NCBI GenBank assembly: GCA_018907035.1
Contig: JACCIC010000002.1
Coordinates: 4,486,501 to 4,550,500 of the forward strand
DNA length: 64,000 nt
Direction of reading: 5' to 3'
Source of the DNA: Sycobia sp. Sy_11
Lineage: Eukaryota > Arthropoda > Insecta > Hymenoptera > Epichrysomallidae
A program made the position numbers and the translations under genes. The notes below the pieces were generated by a model. That model was not told the origin of the DNA. It ran no database searches and worked only from the letters and a program-made list of their open reading frames with translations. Below are positions 35,930 to 48,699 of the stretch, one piece after another; the stretch's first letter is position 1, and every line of letters starts with the position of its first letter.

Positions 35930-36632
35930 CTTCAAAGCAGTGTTTGGAACAATTTACGCGAGATCCGAAGGACATTTGCGTCGAGTTGTCACCGTTGATG
36001 AAACCTGAATTCATCATTACACATCAGAATGTAAGCAACAATGAAAACAATGGGTTTCTCGACGTGAATCTGCTCCAAAGAAGGCGAAGACGGTCCCATC
36101 GGCCGGCAAGGTCATGGCGACGATTTTTCGGGATGCGGGCATCATCCTGATGGACTTTTTAGAAAAAGGAAGAGCGATTACTGGATAATATTACAATGAG
36201 TTATTGGACCGCTTCACCGAAAAATTGAAGTAGACACGGCCACATTTGGTGAAAAAAAGGTGTGGTTTCATCACGATAACGCACCAGTACAATCATGGAG
36301 TTGTCGCCACCAAATTGCATGAATTGCGTTATGAATTGCTGCCACACCCTCCGTATTCATCCGATCTGGCTTCCTGCGACTTCTTCACGTTCCCTAACAT
36401 GAAGAAATGGCTCGCGGTCAAAGAATTTTTTTCAAACGAGGACGTCATCGCCGAGACAGAGGTTTATATTCAAGAGTTCGATAAATGCTTTTTTTTGGAG
36501 GGGTTTAAAAATGACGAGAACGTTGGGAGAAGTGTATCTTTCTAAAAGGGGATTAGGTTGAAAACCAAAAAACTTTTTTGAAAAAACAGTGTCTTCATTT
36601 CTAACACGGGTACTTATTGAACCGCCCTCGTA
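35930..36632 (+). mobile_element. Decayed mariner transposon, 3' part with terminal repeat
   Basis: Remnant of a mariner (Tc1/mariner superfamily) DNA transposase. Conceptual reading in changing frames shows, in order, a CLEQFTRDPKD segment (35938-35970), a SAPKKAKTVPSAGKVMA segment (about 36070-36120), a MDFLEKGRAI segment, an FHHDNAP motif (about 36267-36287) carrying the second catalytic Asp, and then a long in-frame stretch with HPPYSSDLASCDFF and SNEDVIAETE (about 36345-36460). At least two frameshifts and several stops make it inactive. The expected first catalytic motif (DETW-type) is not readable. After the stop at 36542, the sequence ends in GGGTACTTATTGAACCGCCC then TCGTA (36609-36632), a mariner-type terminal repeat beside TA. 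The 5' end is truncated and I see no matching left repeat. Confidence 0.85.
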
Positions 36633-37870
36633 TGTATCCTTACATTAATTTGTTATCAATTTTATTATGTAGAGAACGGGATCGTTACTGGATGGATTCT
36701 GTCGTCAGGCTAAATAACTTTTAATTCATAATCTTATTACTGAGTACTAGTAATAAAACATATTCTTCATTCGAAAATTATAGTTCAAATGAATATTAGT
36801 TTCTGCTATTCCGATTCCAAATTTAGCTTAATCAATGCAATATTCTCTAATTTTTCAATTACCAAATTAAGAATGTCCGGTGATACAAGTAATTTTAAAA
36901 AAGATTGTAAAGAAGAAATATATTGTTCAAAACTAAATTTATTGCTTTAATAAAGTAATCTTTTGTTAATTTCGTGCTTATAATAATTTCTCTACATTGT
37001 TCTACTATTATATTTTAAAATCAATCTAAATATATATCCGTAAACAAAGGTACTACATCCAATAAAATCCTTTTGTAATTTTTCGGAATAATAATGTCTT
37101 GAACTGTATCATACAAACTTTCGCGTAATCATATTATTCTATAGGTGAATTACTCATTATAAATTCTGATCAACCTATCAGGTTTTATTCTTTCAATTTA
37201 CTCTATAGCCTATTGATATCAGGATTTCCAAGTTTTTTTATAAGTTATTTCATTTTCTAACATCATTTTAATTGAATTCATATATTTTGTTATATCGAAT
37301 ACTACTGTAAAATTTGAAATGTGATGTTTATGTTCTATTTTATGAAATTCTTCGCTATGTTAAATTCGTGTACGATATTACTATAGAAGTAATTCTCAAA
37401 TTTATTTTCTTTTTTAAAATTATTGATTAGTTTGATGAATAAATGTTTACATTCCATAATAATAATGATTTTCTTGATAGGTATATTGTTATTTGAATAA
37501 GACATTCCAATTAAGACCTTTTGAAAGAATATTGATAATTTTTTTTTGGTATGGTAATCAATTTTTATTATTAACATTATTTATTCGCGATTGTTTTTTA
37601 TTTTCAAAATATTCAACTTTTCTATTTAATTCTCATCTTTTCTGATATTTTATTCATTTAAATATGTATCACCAAGTATAATACCGTAATAAATTTATCA
37701 TTTATTTTATTTAATCCATTCTAACAAGCGATTAATTTTGTACTCCTTGGTATGTGAGGTTAGACAGAATCAGCTATGTCGAAGTAGTGATAAAAAAGTT
37801 TTAGTCAGCTTAAAGTAACAGAATTATTATTAACATATTCATTTGTATTAACTTCACTTTAAAATGCTTC
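36633..37870. other. Gene-free AT-rich interval
   Basis: Very AT-rich. The minus frame at 37335-37577 is a Lys/Ile/Asn-rich composition artefact. Confidence 0.5.

Positions 37871-37873
<3 letters not shown>

Positions 37874-37917
<44 letters not shown>
37874..37917. repeat. (AT)n microsatellite
   Basis: Uninterrupted AT tract of about 44 bases. Confidence 0.95.
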
Positions 37918-37922
<5 letters not shown>

Positions 37923-38024
37923 GTCTAAATATATATTATAATTTAATTTCGCGTTCTATTTCGATTATTTATTTATTTTCCATTTAATATAATGCGGAAA
38001 TAATAATACAAAATGAATATATAT

Positions 38025-38470
38025 AGATAGATAGATAGATATGATGGTTGCGCACTTGATGATCAAATCGGTATCCGACGCGTCGCCGCCTGTCACCGGC
38101 GGTGATGCGAGCATACACGCACGCACACACACGCACATACGCGCGCGTGCTGAGCAATTGCCATATCCTGCATACGCCGTACTTTCGGATTGTGCATCGA
38201 TCGGATGACGTCATGATCCGGCTTTTGCGATGCTGAAGCGCGATCGATTCGCTACGTTAACGCGTAGCCGGATTCCTTCGGAATGCGGGAAGAGGGGAAC
38301 ATTGACTGGGTGGTCCTCGGCGACGGGAGGGCTAATTATTATATTTATACAAAGGACTGTCGGCTTAAAGACGATTTGACGATAAAACTTTTTCCGAGGA
38401 TCCATTGGACTGGAAAATTTACCGGTCGCTATATTCCAGCTGAGCACGGATGCCTTGGTATTAATTAATT
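38025..38470. other. GC-richer block without a gene
   Basis: It starts with an ATAG tetranucleotide run (38023-38042). A block of balanced composition with CA/CG runs (38115-38150) and overlapping open frames on both strands follows. No domain is recognised. It contains a TGACGTCA word (a CRE-like palindrome) at 38206-38213. Regulatory function is only a guess. Confidence 0.35.
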
Positions 38471-39715
38471 GTGCATACTTTTGGAATATTTCACTGTTAA
38501 TTTTCGCCGTGGGTATATAAATTCAATATAAACGTACGGGCTAAATATACGGCAGATTATGAAATATTTAATATGAACTCCATTAAATTTCATTTTACGC
38601 TCGTGTAATTCAACCTGTAATTACTTTAAATTCATATCGTATAATTTGTTAATTTAATGCAGGTAATGGATTTTTATGCTGATGCAATTGAAATCAATTT
38701 GATAATTTACCTTAAATTTACGGCTCTTTTAAGGAACGCTGATAGCAGATGAATGGCTCTCTTAAAATAACATCCAGATCAGATTTTAGATACAATTTTA
38801 AAAAGATCAAATGAAATTATTTTTTAAATTATTTGCTTTTTCTATAATCCAGTAGTTACAAAGAATTTTATATTAATTAAAGGGGGACTCTAGTTGCATT
38901 TGAAAATTCACGAAAATTGTATATTCAAAAATTCTATTATTCGATTATTACTTGGTAAAATTTAGATGTTTTTAAGATCATAAAATTTGTCATTAATGAA
39001 AATAAAAATGATGAAATATTTATAATGAAAAAAAAAAAAAAACTCAATCGTATGGCTAGTTAATGCTTCCGCCTTATGACGAACAGCATAAACATTTAAA
39101 TTACTTTGGGTTTATCCCTCGTACTCTCGCGTATTTCCCTCTTTACTTGGACGTACTGTTAATAATAGAACACTCTTATTTCTTCATTTGATACATCATA
39201 CTGTTCATGACTGTGCGTCATTCTTCAAAAGCAGCCTCCTGTACGCTGAAACAGTTATTGAATAGTATTGTTTGAAATTATCAGCTCGGCTTATTTATAA
39301 TAACTCTAATTTAAATCCTTAATCATCTTATAATTAGAATAGGATTGTAGTAGTAATCGCAATTGATGATCCGTTTTTGTTAAATTGACCTTCAAACAGT
39401 CGTGAAAATAACCAATAAGATCAAAGAAAATTTTTTTAAAGTTTTATTTTTCGTTGACCATTGCAGCGAGATGTTGTAAGTGTCGACGAATGGAAAAAGT
39501 AAGAACGGCCTTCTCGTGGCCTTAGGGCATCCAACGGAGCCCGCGAATGATGGACTATCTGCGCCTTAAAAAATTCAAAAACTATCAAAAGTATCCACTT
39601 TGAGTCGATCGTCGAATGGCCTTCAAAAGTAACCACGGGGTCGGAATGAAAGTCATTCGTCAATTGCCGACAGCGTAAACTTTATACAACATTCGTTTCG
39701 AGTATTTTCGTAAAT
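38471..39715. other. Gene-free interval
   Basis: AT-rich to about 39420, then more balanced. The minus frame at 39436-39663 lies beside a CACACCCTGTATA word (39721-39733) and may belong to a degraded mariner-like element. Confidence 0.4.
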
Positions 39716-39720
39716 AATTT

Positions 39721-39733
39721 CACACCCTGTATA
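39721..39733 (+). repeat. Possible terminal motif of a mariner-like element
   Basis: CACACCCTGTATA closely matches GACACCCTGTATA at 59558-59570, where it ends a mariner-like relic. The preceding 300 bases could be a decayed relative. Without the left end this is weak. Confidence 0.3.
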
Positions 39734-39779
39734 ATGCAATCGGACGTGCGCTTCGACTTTTACATTAATTTTGTCGTTA

Positions 39780-40760
39780 AAGTGTTGAAATGCAATATAT
39801 CGCGCCCGTATACGCGCGGAACGACCGTTCGTTAATCGTGCACAATGAAAATCACAAAATCATCCAGCTGTCAATTTCTGACGCCCCGCGTATTAATAAC
39901 GTCGCCGACGGCGCGCAAGCGAATCGTCCCGCGGCCGGCCGGGCCATAAATCTTCATGCGAACGTAATTAAATCCGTTATCTCGATGAATCGTTTAAAAT
40001 GCATCGGAAACTGCCAGCCGCCATTGAAATCCCACCCCGTGCCCGCCTATGATAAAGGACAAAAATAAGAGATAATCGGGCGATTAAGCGGCCGAGTCGC
40101 GGCCGTTCCTTTTGTAATGATCGACGCCCCGCGCGTCATCACGCCCCTAAAAGCGCTTTATTCTCCTCGTTTTACAACCGCGCCCGTGATGGAAGGATGA
40201 AAAAGCAGAGGAAAAAAGTAACAAACAAAACAAAAGCAGGTCCCAGCTAAGAGGCTTCTTTGTCGTTTTGTTTTCGATCGTTCGCTCTCGGCCCTTCTCC
40301 TCTTCGTTCTCACAGAGCGCGCGTCCTTGGGCTTCGCGAGAGAGGATGTATTTTGGTTTTTATTTTACTTTATTTTATTTTTTGATCGACTCGTTTCTGT
40401 TACCGGTGTATACTCCCGCAGCTGCGGACCTGCGATCGACGACCTTGCCGCCCTTTTTTGCCTCTCTCTCTCTCTCACCTCCCTCCCAGCTCCCAACCCC
40501 AGCTTCCGCATCCTGGTTTCTTATATATATATGCGCGCTTAATTGGCTGAAAAGCTTTTCGATCCTCTTGGCACAATAGACGTGCTCGTCGGGTCTCGGA
40601 ACGGTGCTCGGGGTTGGCAAATAAATACAATCGAAACGGACCTTGATCTTTGTCGATACTTTCCACGATGTTTTCGTCCACTACCGCCCCCCACCCTCCT
40701 TAACCACCTTAATACTGTTTGTCTTGGGGTGCTCCTGCGCTGGTTCGTTAGTTCGGAATT
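39780..40760. other. GC-rich, CpG-rich island without a recognised gene
   Basis: A CpG-rich block with open frames on both strands. The plus frame at 39790-40068 starts with ATG and is open for 92 codons, but its composition and the overlapping frames suggest noncoding DNA. A stretch at about 39945-40030 reads like unique regulatory sequence (several ATAAAT, TTAAT and ATTAAAT words in a GC-rich setting). Poly-pyrimidine and AT runs follow. It is a candidate conserved noncoding region. Confidence 0.35.
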
Positions 40761-40764
40761 TTAA

Positions 40765-41165
40765 CGATATACAAGCTGAGCGCGGCTATACACAGTCGGA
40801 TACAATGTAAAAATCGCTTTAGCATAAAGGAGCTTTCGATTTAAAAGAGATAAGGTAAAATGCGATGCTGAAAATTCACCATAATTCAATGTAGATTTTT
40901 AGAAAACGAATAAAAAGCTAATTTCGTACGTTGAAAAATCCAATGGTGTAGCATTATTTTTTTATTCATGCTCAGAATATATTGGCAAAAATTATATACT
41001 TCTTGATAGTAACGAGATATATTGCTCGGAAATACTTGGAATATGCTAAGAAGTCATAAATATATTTGTTTTGATAGAAAGCCGATACGTCATTACGCGA
41101 TAAATCGAAATCGAAGGTTAAGTCATCTAGAATTTTGAAAATATAAACAGCAGAAATGTTTAGGG
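40765..41165. other. Gene-free AT-rich interval
   Basis: Nothing supported. Confidence 0.5.
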
Positions 41166-41169
41166 CACA

Positions 41170-41337
41170 TTACTTTTTAACATAATCTCCATCAAGCCGA
41201 ATTGATCATTTTTCATAGCAATGCTCTAATACATTCGTACAATTTTGACAGTTCACTTCCGCAAATTGTCCAAAATATACATTTACAGAACCGATGACTT
41301 CCTCGTTGTTCTGAAATACCTCATGTCCGACAAAATC
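41170..41337 (-). mobile_element. Mariner transposase C-terminal fragment
   Basis: The minus strand reads a QNNEEVI-type motif, an LEHCYEK-type motif and, after a TGA, an IRLDGDYVKK tail ending in TAA at 41170-41172. This order is the usual C-terminus of mariner transposases. Upstream sequence does not continue the match, so only about 50 codons survive and no terminal repeat is visible. It belongs to a different subfamily from the copy at 36 kb, judging by its tail. Confidence 0.6.
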
Positions 41338-41339
41338 AT

Positions 41340-42146
41340 TGATGAAGTCGATGCAAGTTAAATTATTGACAATTAAGTTTGATATAATCGTATAAATGAT
41401 CAATAAATTAAACATTAGTAACTAGCAAATGGATAAATGAGTTGTTGTGGGGAAGCATTCTCCAGCTAATCAATAAATAAAAGCACGCATCAAATAGAGA
41501 ACCTTTTTTTCGAAGTTGGTAAATATAATTCATTTTGTATCCCAACAATCATTCGCCATAAATTTATTGGCCGTCAACAAAATTGTTTTTGCCTTGTTTT
41601 ATTTAAGTTTGTCCAGTTGTTTGCTTTGAAATTGTGAACTCTTGTATTTATTAATTATTTTTTATTGAATTTAGAATTTCATATCAGTGATTTTTGCTCC
41701 ATCTTCTTAAAAACATTGTTTGTGAATATATTTCGGTAATTTTTATTATTATTTAGACACTTATTATCAAGAAATCGAATTTTAGATATATAATTTTAGA
41801 TATATATTTTAAATATATAATGTTATGAATAGTAATACAATAGTTTCATTTATTTAGTTATGTCTTTTGTAAATTGTTCTACGAATATATGTCACTTATT
41901 CTTTTGTACTTATTATTTAATAAATAATGCCTAAAATTAATTTATCTTGTAATTCGTCCTGCGCGAGACGAAATCATTTGCTGAGGTTAGTCCCTGCGGT
42001 TGGATTCGTGCTGACGCTTGGAACATTCAGAACGTAGGCGTTCGTGCCTTAGTATACCCATGGTCAGTAATAATTACAGCTAATTCTCATACATCTTCTT
42101 CACTCTTTAGTTTCCAGCTCGCTCTTCTTGATGGACTTCGTGTATT

Positions 42147-42186
<40 letters not shown>

Positions 42187-42300
42187 TCGGTTAGCAGCAT
42201 TACCACTCTTCAGGTCTATTGAATTTCCACTATATTTTTAATATTAGGAGCACTCTCCGCCGCTAGAGGAATCTGTAACGTACGCTTCAGTATAGAAACT
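41340..42300. other. Gene-free AT-rich interval
   Basis: It contains a CT tract at 42150-42183. Otherwise I see no supported feature. Confidence 0.5.
42150..42183. repeat. (CT)n microsatellite
   Basis: Pure CT tract of about 34 bases. Confidence 0.9.
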
Positions 42301-42329
42301 CATACGGAAAATTCATAATTTTGAATTCT

Positions 42330-43700
42330 CCGTTCATATCACTCATCAGCGTTGGCCTTGAATGCAGTAGTTTCTTCGAACTCATTTTCGAGCATGTGAG
42401 ATAATACATTAAGTATATGATGAATCGCTGGTCGTCGGTTAACTATGTCGAAATTTGATTGGTGCACTACAAGAGCCCAGCGGGATAAGCATCCGGTCTG
42501 TTTCTTCAATTTTTGCAGCCAACGATGCACGTAGTCGTCCGTTATAGCTTTAACTTATAGCAATCTCAATTGGGTCTCAGCTTTTTATAGATCAGATTAA
42601 TGTAAAACATTCTTTCTCGAAGTTTGTATAATCACGTTCTGCTGCGGTCGAGACGCGGGTGACTATAGAAAATGATGTTCCACATTCTCTCCTTTTTCGA
42701 TCAATACAGATATCATTGATATAGGATTGATATATCATTGAGTCTCAATGGCGAAGTTGCTAGGGTAGCACTGGATCGAGAAGGGCTTTCAAAGATTTAG
42801 CCGTGCGAGAACAGGCACGATCGTTAATGCTTGCTTCAGTTTATAGTAGCTTCATCTTATTATGTTTCCCTGATGCTTGGTGAACCCTTTTATAGCAATC
42901 TAATGAATGAAATCTTCACTTAGACATCCTAATCAATAAATTTTGAGTGCTAGCCAACCACGCTTAGGAAGCGATGCAGATACTTTAGGATTTTAGCGTG
43001 GGGTAGTCGAACAGCGGTCCAGCTTTCTCCTAGTTTAGTTTCGAATCTTCATTATTCAGGAGAAATGTAAGGTAGACAATTCATGAGGAGGTTACGGTTC
43101 ACCGGCAGTCCATTTCTATTCAACTTTTTTAATACGAGCTCTAGTCACTTCATATAGTCCTCGAACAACTACATAATTATGATGATGCGTCTCCGTGGTC
43201 AGAAATGCTAGGCTGATATTCTGGTCTAAATATCGTATCTATCGACAATGAAATTCTTACTGTTGGGCTCTATGGATATTTAGAAGTACATGCTTTCTTA
43301 AGAGTTACCGTAGACAAAAATTTGGCCGTATGTAGCTTATCCTTATTATATTATATTTAAATATTCTATTATCTAGCTTATTATATTATATTTAAGTGTT
43401 CTACGCTGAGCAATGAATCCTTAACAGTAATTGTGTTAAGGTCTTTGCAATAATTCACACTGAAACAGAGCATGCCATCAGGTATCTTGCTAATGACCGG
43501 CGCACAACTTCATTTGCTGGCTGACCAGTCGTTGTTAACTTTGCCGTATATTTTCTTGTTTAATTGGCATAGACCAAGAGGTTGATCATCTTCTGCAAGT
43601 TTCCCAGACATTCTCGATGGAGCTCCTCCTTCGGTACTGGATCTTCTTAAAATTTAGGTACCATCTTATATTGTTTTATAGTATCAATTCTGAATTTGAT
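42330..43700 (-). mobile_element. Decayed Ty3/gypsy-type LTR retrotransposon pol
   Basis: On the minus strand the expected order of a gypsy pol is readable in shifting frames. First is a reverse-transcriptase N-terminal segment with an SKIPDGMLCFSVNYCKDLN-like stretch (about 43440-43500). Next comes a HRFLSVVGW motif (about 42945-42975) at the RT/RNase H junction. An LKQALT..PVLAR segment with a SNFAIE-type motif follows (about 42740-42840). Last is an RNase H tail with GCLSRWALVVHQSNFDIV (about 42430-42500). Many stops and shifts make it inactive. No LTRs, primer-binding site or integrase were identified. Related debris may extend to about 44.8 kb. Confidence 0.75.
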
Positions 43701-46700
43701 ATATTCATCACCGTATTTCTGTAGTAGAGTTATTACTTACAGCTACAGGCACAGAAACTATGTTGTACTATTTCTAAAAATTATTAATTACTAAACTTTT
43801 CAAAAAATTTTGTATAATGTACTTTTTATATAAAAATCTTCAAAGTGTGAATGCTCATCACTGCACTGTTACGAAATGATATAAAAATCTCTCGGTATGC
43901 TTGCTAAATACAAGAATATCATGTATATCATCAAACCGAGAAGCAGTTCTGAAAATAGTCTCTCCACTTTTACTAATTGTACATGACCTCCTGATTCTTC
44001 GTGTAAATATTGTGCTCACCTCACTTTTTTCGGTCATTGCGAATTCATCTAGTTTTCCCTGTTAGCGGCTTTACATTCCTTTTTTTCAAACATATCGAAC
44101 AATCTTTGATCAAAGCATTGGCGACGTCTATCATGTGAAGCCGTTCTTATTCTGAGCCTAATTTTTCTTTGATTTCTCAAAATTTAAAAGGTTATTGACA
44201 GGACGATGACGACACACGTTGTTGTGAAACAGTGACATGTGATGAGATTCTAGATCTCCAAACGGAGAAATTCGATCCTGAAAGAAATTGATAAAGAAAG
44301 GGAATGCGCCACTGCTCTCATTCGCCCAGTTGTCGGTCCCTCGCAGAAATAAAAGCAAAACTATTCATCGATTTCCGCGTGATTCATGCTTTAGCTTACG
44401 TTGAAGATGGGAAAAGTCAATGACAGCATAGCCAATCAAAGAAATTTGAACATCGACTCTGCAGCTACCATTTTTCTGCTTTTTTGCCCCGTCACCATCA
44501 TTAACCATCCGGCCTAGGAAAACTATTTCGCGACGCTCAACATGTTGTTCTTATGAGAGTGACTGACCACAATCCCACTTACCACCTTTCCATCTCCAGC
44601 GGAACCAGTACGATCTTGGCTCGCCAAACCAATGTACAGGTTATGTGAGTCCACCCTTTCCGCCGCGTTCTATTCGAATGCACACATACAAGAGAAAGAA
44701 AGAGACAAAAAGTCACAAGACAGAGTGAGGAGACATTTATGTACAAGGCTCCCTATTATCGACATGCAAGAGCAATAGAAGATTGAATTTATTTAATTAG
44801 GAGCATGGCGAGATTTAGAGGTTTGGATATTCCTGCTGCATATTACGTAACAAAAAATTTTTAAAAGAAATATATCACATCTCAGAAAGCAAAAAATAAG
44901 AAGAAAATAACTCTTGACTTTAATGGCAATTGGGGCAGCAGTTAGTAATTTTTAGTACGCATTTATGATAATTTACAATATTTGCACTCTAAATAGCGCT
45001 TGCAAATGACTTAAATGTAAAAGAAAACAATATATAATTAACACATGTAATTATTTGTTATATAACTAAACAATATATATTATATCTTTTGTACACTATA
45101 TATTATCAATCTGTATATAAGCGAGTGACTCTTCAAAATGTATATTAGTTTTTTCATGTAATTAAATCCTCTTCCTTTTTATTTGACTTATCATATAGAT
45201 ATCGAAATGTATGTATACATAGCAAATATAATTAATTTCTTCGACCCTCTTCTAGAAAATAATGATCGTATAAAGAAATTGAATAATGATATAATTCATA
45301 AAGAAAGGCATATGAATAGCTGTAGATTTATTTACAGTCGTCTGATTCAGAAATCCAATGAAGAGATGGAGGGCAGAGATCAATAATCAATGTACCTCAT
45401 TAAATGAGCTTCAGTATTGGTGGTTACCTTATTGGGAAAGAGATAGTTCGAGCAATTCAATGGCCATTGATTACAAATGGATAGCTTCTTCTTACTCTTC
45501 ATCTTCTCATCCTTCTTATTCTTCTTCTAGATAACTGCGCTCAATATTTTACCCATTTTCCCATACATAGTATATTCGGAGCAAGTGAATGCGATCAGAG
45601 AACAAGGCAAATTCTTTTTCGGACTCAGAAAGTCTGGGAAATATTCGATAAAGTTCTATTAATACATGACTATTCTAAACGTGTAGCGATAATTTTTTAT
45701 CTTCATCCAAATGTGTTGAATCGTAGACCTCGTTTGTAAAGATTGAATGTAACTGTCTTAGACTTGCTGAAATACTCTCGCAATTCATTAGCATTAATAT
45801 GAAAGAAACATATAATTAACGATAATTAATGATATTTCATCAGAACATTTAGTCACAAATTTAAAAAACAAAGAAGGCACATTTATTTTTTAAGTTCTTT
45901 TATCAAAATTAGACGCAAATTAGTTTTTGATGCAAAATTTATATCTGAATTGTAACTTTTGATGTAAACAGCACAGTTGAAGAAAATAAAGTTTCGAATA
46001 AAGCATAATTAACAAATCCAATTTATAACTGAGCATATAAAAATTAGATTAAATAAATAATTAAATATAATAATGGATTCAAAAATAGAGAACAATTGAT
46101 AAAGTATCCGTTATTTCGTTATATATACTGAACATTATTATAAATTTTTATTTCTGTTAAAAAATATAATATTTTGTTTATACTAAAATTATACCAGAAA
46201 TAATTGACTTTGAGGACAATTTAAACAAATTTGCATTTTTCATTGTAAAAACTGTGCAATGGTTTATACAGGTGACACAAAAGTGAACACTCAAAATCCG
46301 TATAGTTGAACATATGACCGAGAAAATTATAAAAAATATTATTAATTCACTTAAGAGAGTTTTAATCATAAAATTTAATGGGAAAATTGAAAAATCCTTG
46401 ATACTAACTCGAATTACAAAAAAAAACGATTAATATTAAAATAACTAAATAAAGTATCGATACAAGCGATTGTCTTCAATCTTTGAATTCGACATATTTT
46501 CTTATATCGCGAGTATTAAAAGTATAATAGCTTTAAATTAATATTTCATACCTAATGCCATAGTATTGATAACATGTTGATGTCTCTGTTACAAAATTAT
46601 AAAATTTTCTTTGCACACCTGGAACTACAACTATGCACATGATAAATCACTTTCTTGTAAATATGTTTTCATGGGTTGACAGTACAATAGATTAATTACG

Positions 46701-47400
46701 CATTATTTATATATAACAGCTATTATATTCTGTGCATTAAGCTGAGAAAACGTTGTTGATAAAAAAACAAATCTATTATTTATTTAGAACTTGGCCACAA
46801 AACATCAGAAAAATCTTATATTAATACTTTAAAGTTATGTCTATTTTAATATTTTTCTATTTATGATATTACGAGCGGTTGTAAATCAAAATAAAACCTT
46901 TAAGAATCTTATAAGAGCCAGTTTTTATCATTTATAAAATGGTTATTTGTATTAAAATAATAATCATCTAAATAAGTTAGACAACCTTTTTTTAAAGAAT
47001 AATAAAGCAAACAATAACAGAATTCTCTTGGCAGTAACGGTAACAGATGATTAAAAAATTACCAATATTGGATAAAAATTACATTAATTCATATAGGAAA
47101 TTGGAGTAAAATACAGAATAAATTCAGTTGCATATTAATTTGAACTAATTGTAATTCTATATAAGCGTATATAACATTTTCTGATTTCTTCAAGATCAAA
47201 ACTAAAACTCTTAACTAACTTCATTTACTTATAAAAATCATGTATCATCATAGCCCTTTATTAATTGTGAAACAGATAAGTACAATCGAACTATAATTAA
47301 AATTCATAAAATCCATTTAAAAAAAAAAGTATTTTTCCTATTCCATATCTTAGGAAGCTGCATATCATATGCACTCCATCATTATATCTTCATTGTAATA
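43701..47400. other. Gene-free interval, partly possible retrotransposon debris
   Basis: 43.7-44.8 kb has balanced composition and may be the upstream part of the gypsy copy, but I recognise no gag or protease. 44.8-47.4 kb is AT-rich. The plus frame at 45183-45386 begins with a non-ATG codon and is unrecognised. Confidence 0.4.
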
Positions 47401-47404
47401 GAGG

Positions 47405-47505
47405 AAATTCCGTCTCCGAGGCGGAAACTCGCGTACAATATTCGCTTCCACGAGGCGTCGCGAGGCCGCGCGCGCGTACGGAGAACTCGCCGCCTCTCCC
47501 CATAC
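47405..47505. other. Isolated CpG-dense 100-bp island
   Basis: A short block packed with CG dinucleotides, with a CGCGCGCG run near 47468-47476, inside otherwise AT-rich DNA. It contains a small TTCCG/CGGAA inverted repeat. The cause is unknown: a promoter-like patch, a transposon tip or a conserved element. Confidence 0.5.
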
Positions 47506-47699
47506 TAATGTTGTTTAAAAAAAAGCCAATTATATCTAATATCGATCACCGAGTATAAGAAAGAAAGAAACAACTTGGAATACACGCTCGTCAAAGGATC
47601 CACTTCCACTATTATCAGGAAAATTGTTTTCTTCATTCTCGTCTATACAGCAATCTTCAATGATGAGAAGATTTGCATGGTTCCCCTTCTTATCGGATG

Positions 47700-48690
47700 T
47701 GACGTGACTAGGTGATACTTCATATTTCGATCTATACTTCTTAAGCATATAAACATTTACTGAAATATTATTCAATTTTCCAAATTTTGTTTGAAACAAA
47801 AAGACTTTAGCCAAAGTGCTCACCGTACCCAATCCCTTCGGTGATGCTAACATGCATCTACCCATACCGTCCGAGGTCAACAGACCATTGCGCAAAGAAT
47901 TGCTCCTTTTCTGTTGCGAACCTTGGACAGTAAAATAGGGAGTGTTCCACGCCTTTGTCTGCGCCAGGGCATGCTGCACACTCCGTGCTATCATATACGC
48001 GGATACGATGTAAATAGCTGCGAAATCAGCCGTGTCCAGTAAGCACGTGAATGAGATAGTAGTTGACGAGTTCGTGTTGCCGATCTGTCCACTTCATCAC
48101 ATCTGGAATAATACGATAGGCCCATCTGCCCTCCTTAGCTGTTCCCCATCTTTGTTGCCATTCTTCTATCGCTTAATTTGACAATTTCTGATGATCACGT
48201 CAGACACCTTCTATTCTATGGGGGGGGGGATGTTTTTCTTTACGATAAACTATATCCCTTTCCATCACCAATATATCCATGGGAGGTATTCCAATGATTA
48301 TTGACAGCACTATATTTGATACAGTGCGATATGCAGAAGCCACTCTAAATCGTGTTATATGGCTAGTAGGCACGGAGACAGCACTATAACTATTATTTGT
48401 CATAATGGCATCAGCCTATATTGGGTCTCCGTAAAGTATTATCGAATTCACTATTGCTAAAAGCAGAGCCCGCATTAGATCTCTAGGTCCTCCAATATAG
48501 GGCACAATACCAGCAAGTACTCTAGCGATGTCTGTCGCTTTCAGTCCTGTGTTCAAAACGTGTTCCTTATACAATAAATTAGCGTCGACGGTGACACCCA
48601 GGTATTTGATTTGATTTTTTGACCATATCCTAGTACCTTCTACCGCAAAGCTCCCGTACAACTTCTTTTTCGGGAATATTTTCGTTTAGC
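47700..48690 (-). mobile_element. R1-clade-like LINE remnant (RT C-terminus to 3' end)
   Basis: The minus strand reads, 5' to 3', the C-terminal reverse-transcriptase signature KYLGVTVD with following GGPRDLMRALLLAIVNSIILYG (48416-48610). An AYRTVSNIVLSIIIGIPPMD segment follows (48270-48360). Next is an EEWQQRWGTAKEGRWAYRII segment (about 48110-48170), and then a Cys/His-rich ECAACPG...CPRF segment (about 47920-47985). This order is typical of R1-type non-LTR retrotransposons after the RT domain. Stops and a frameshift separate the pieces. The 5' side is missing, as in most LINE copies. It does not lie in rDNA, so it is a dead copy or a non-rDNA-specific relative. Confidence 0.8.
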
Positions 48691-48699
48691 CCACTTTCT

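Noticed and set aside
36246..36545. A 99-codon frame as an independent gene
   Set aside because: It is the in-frame remnant of the mariner transposase C-terminus, not a separate gene.
47536..47994. 152-codon minus-strand frame
   Set aside because: It overlaps the LINE 3' region in a different frame from the recognisable Cys/His-rich segment and has no protein family look of its own.
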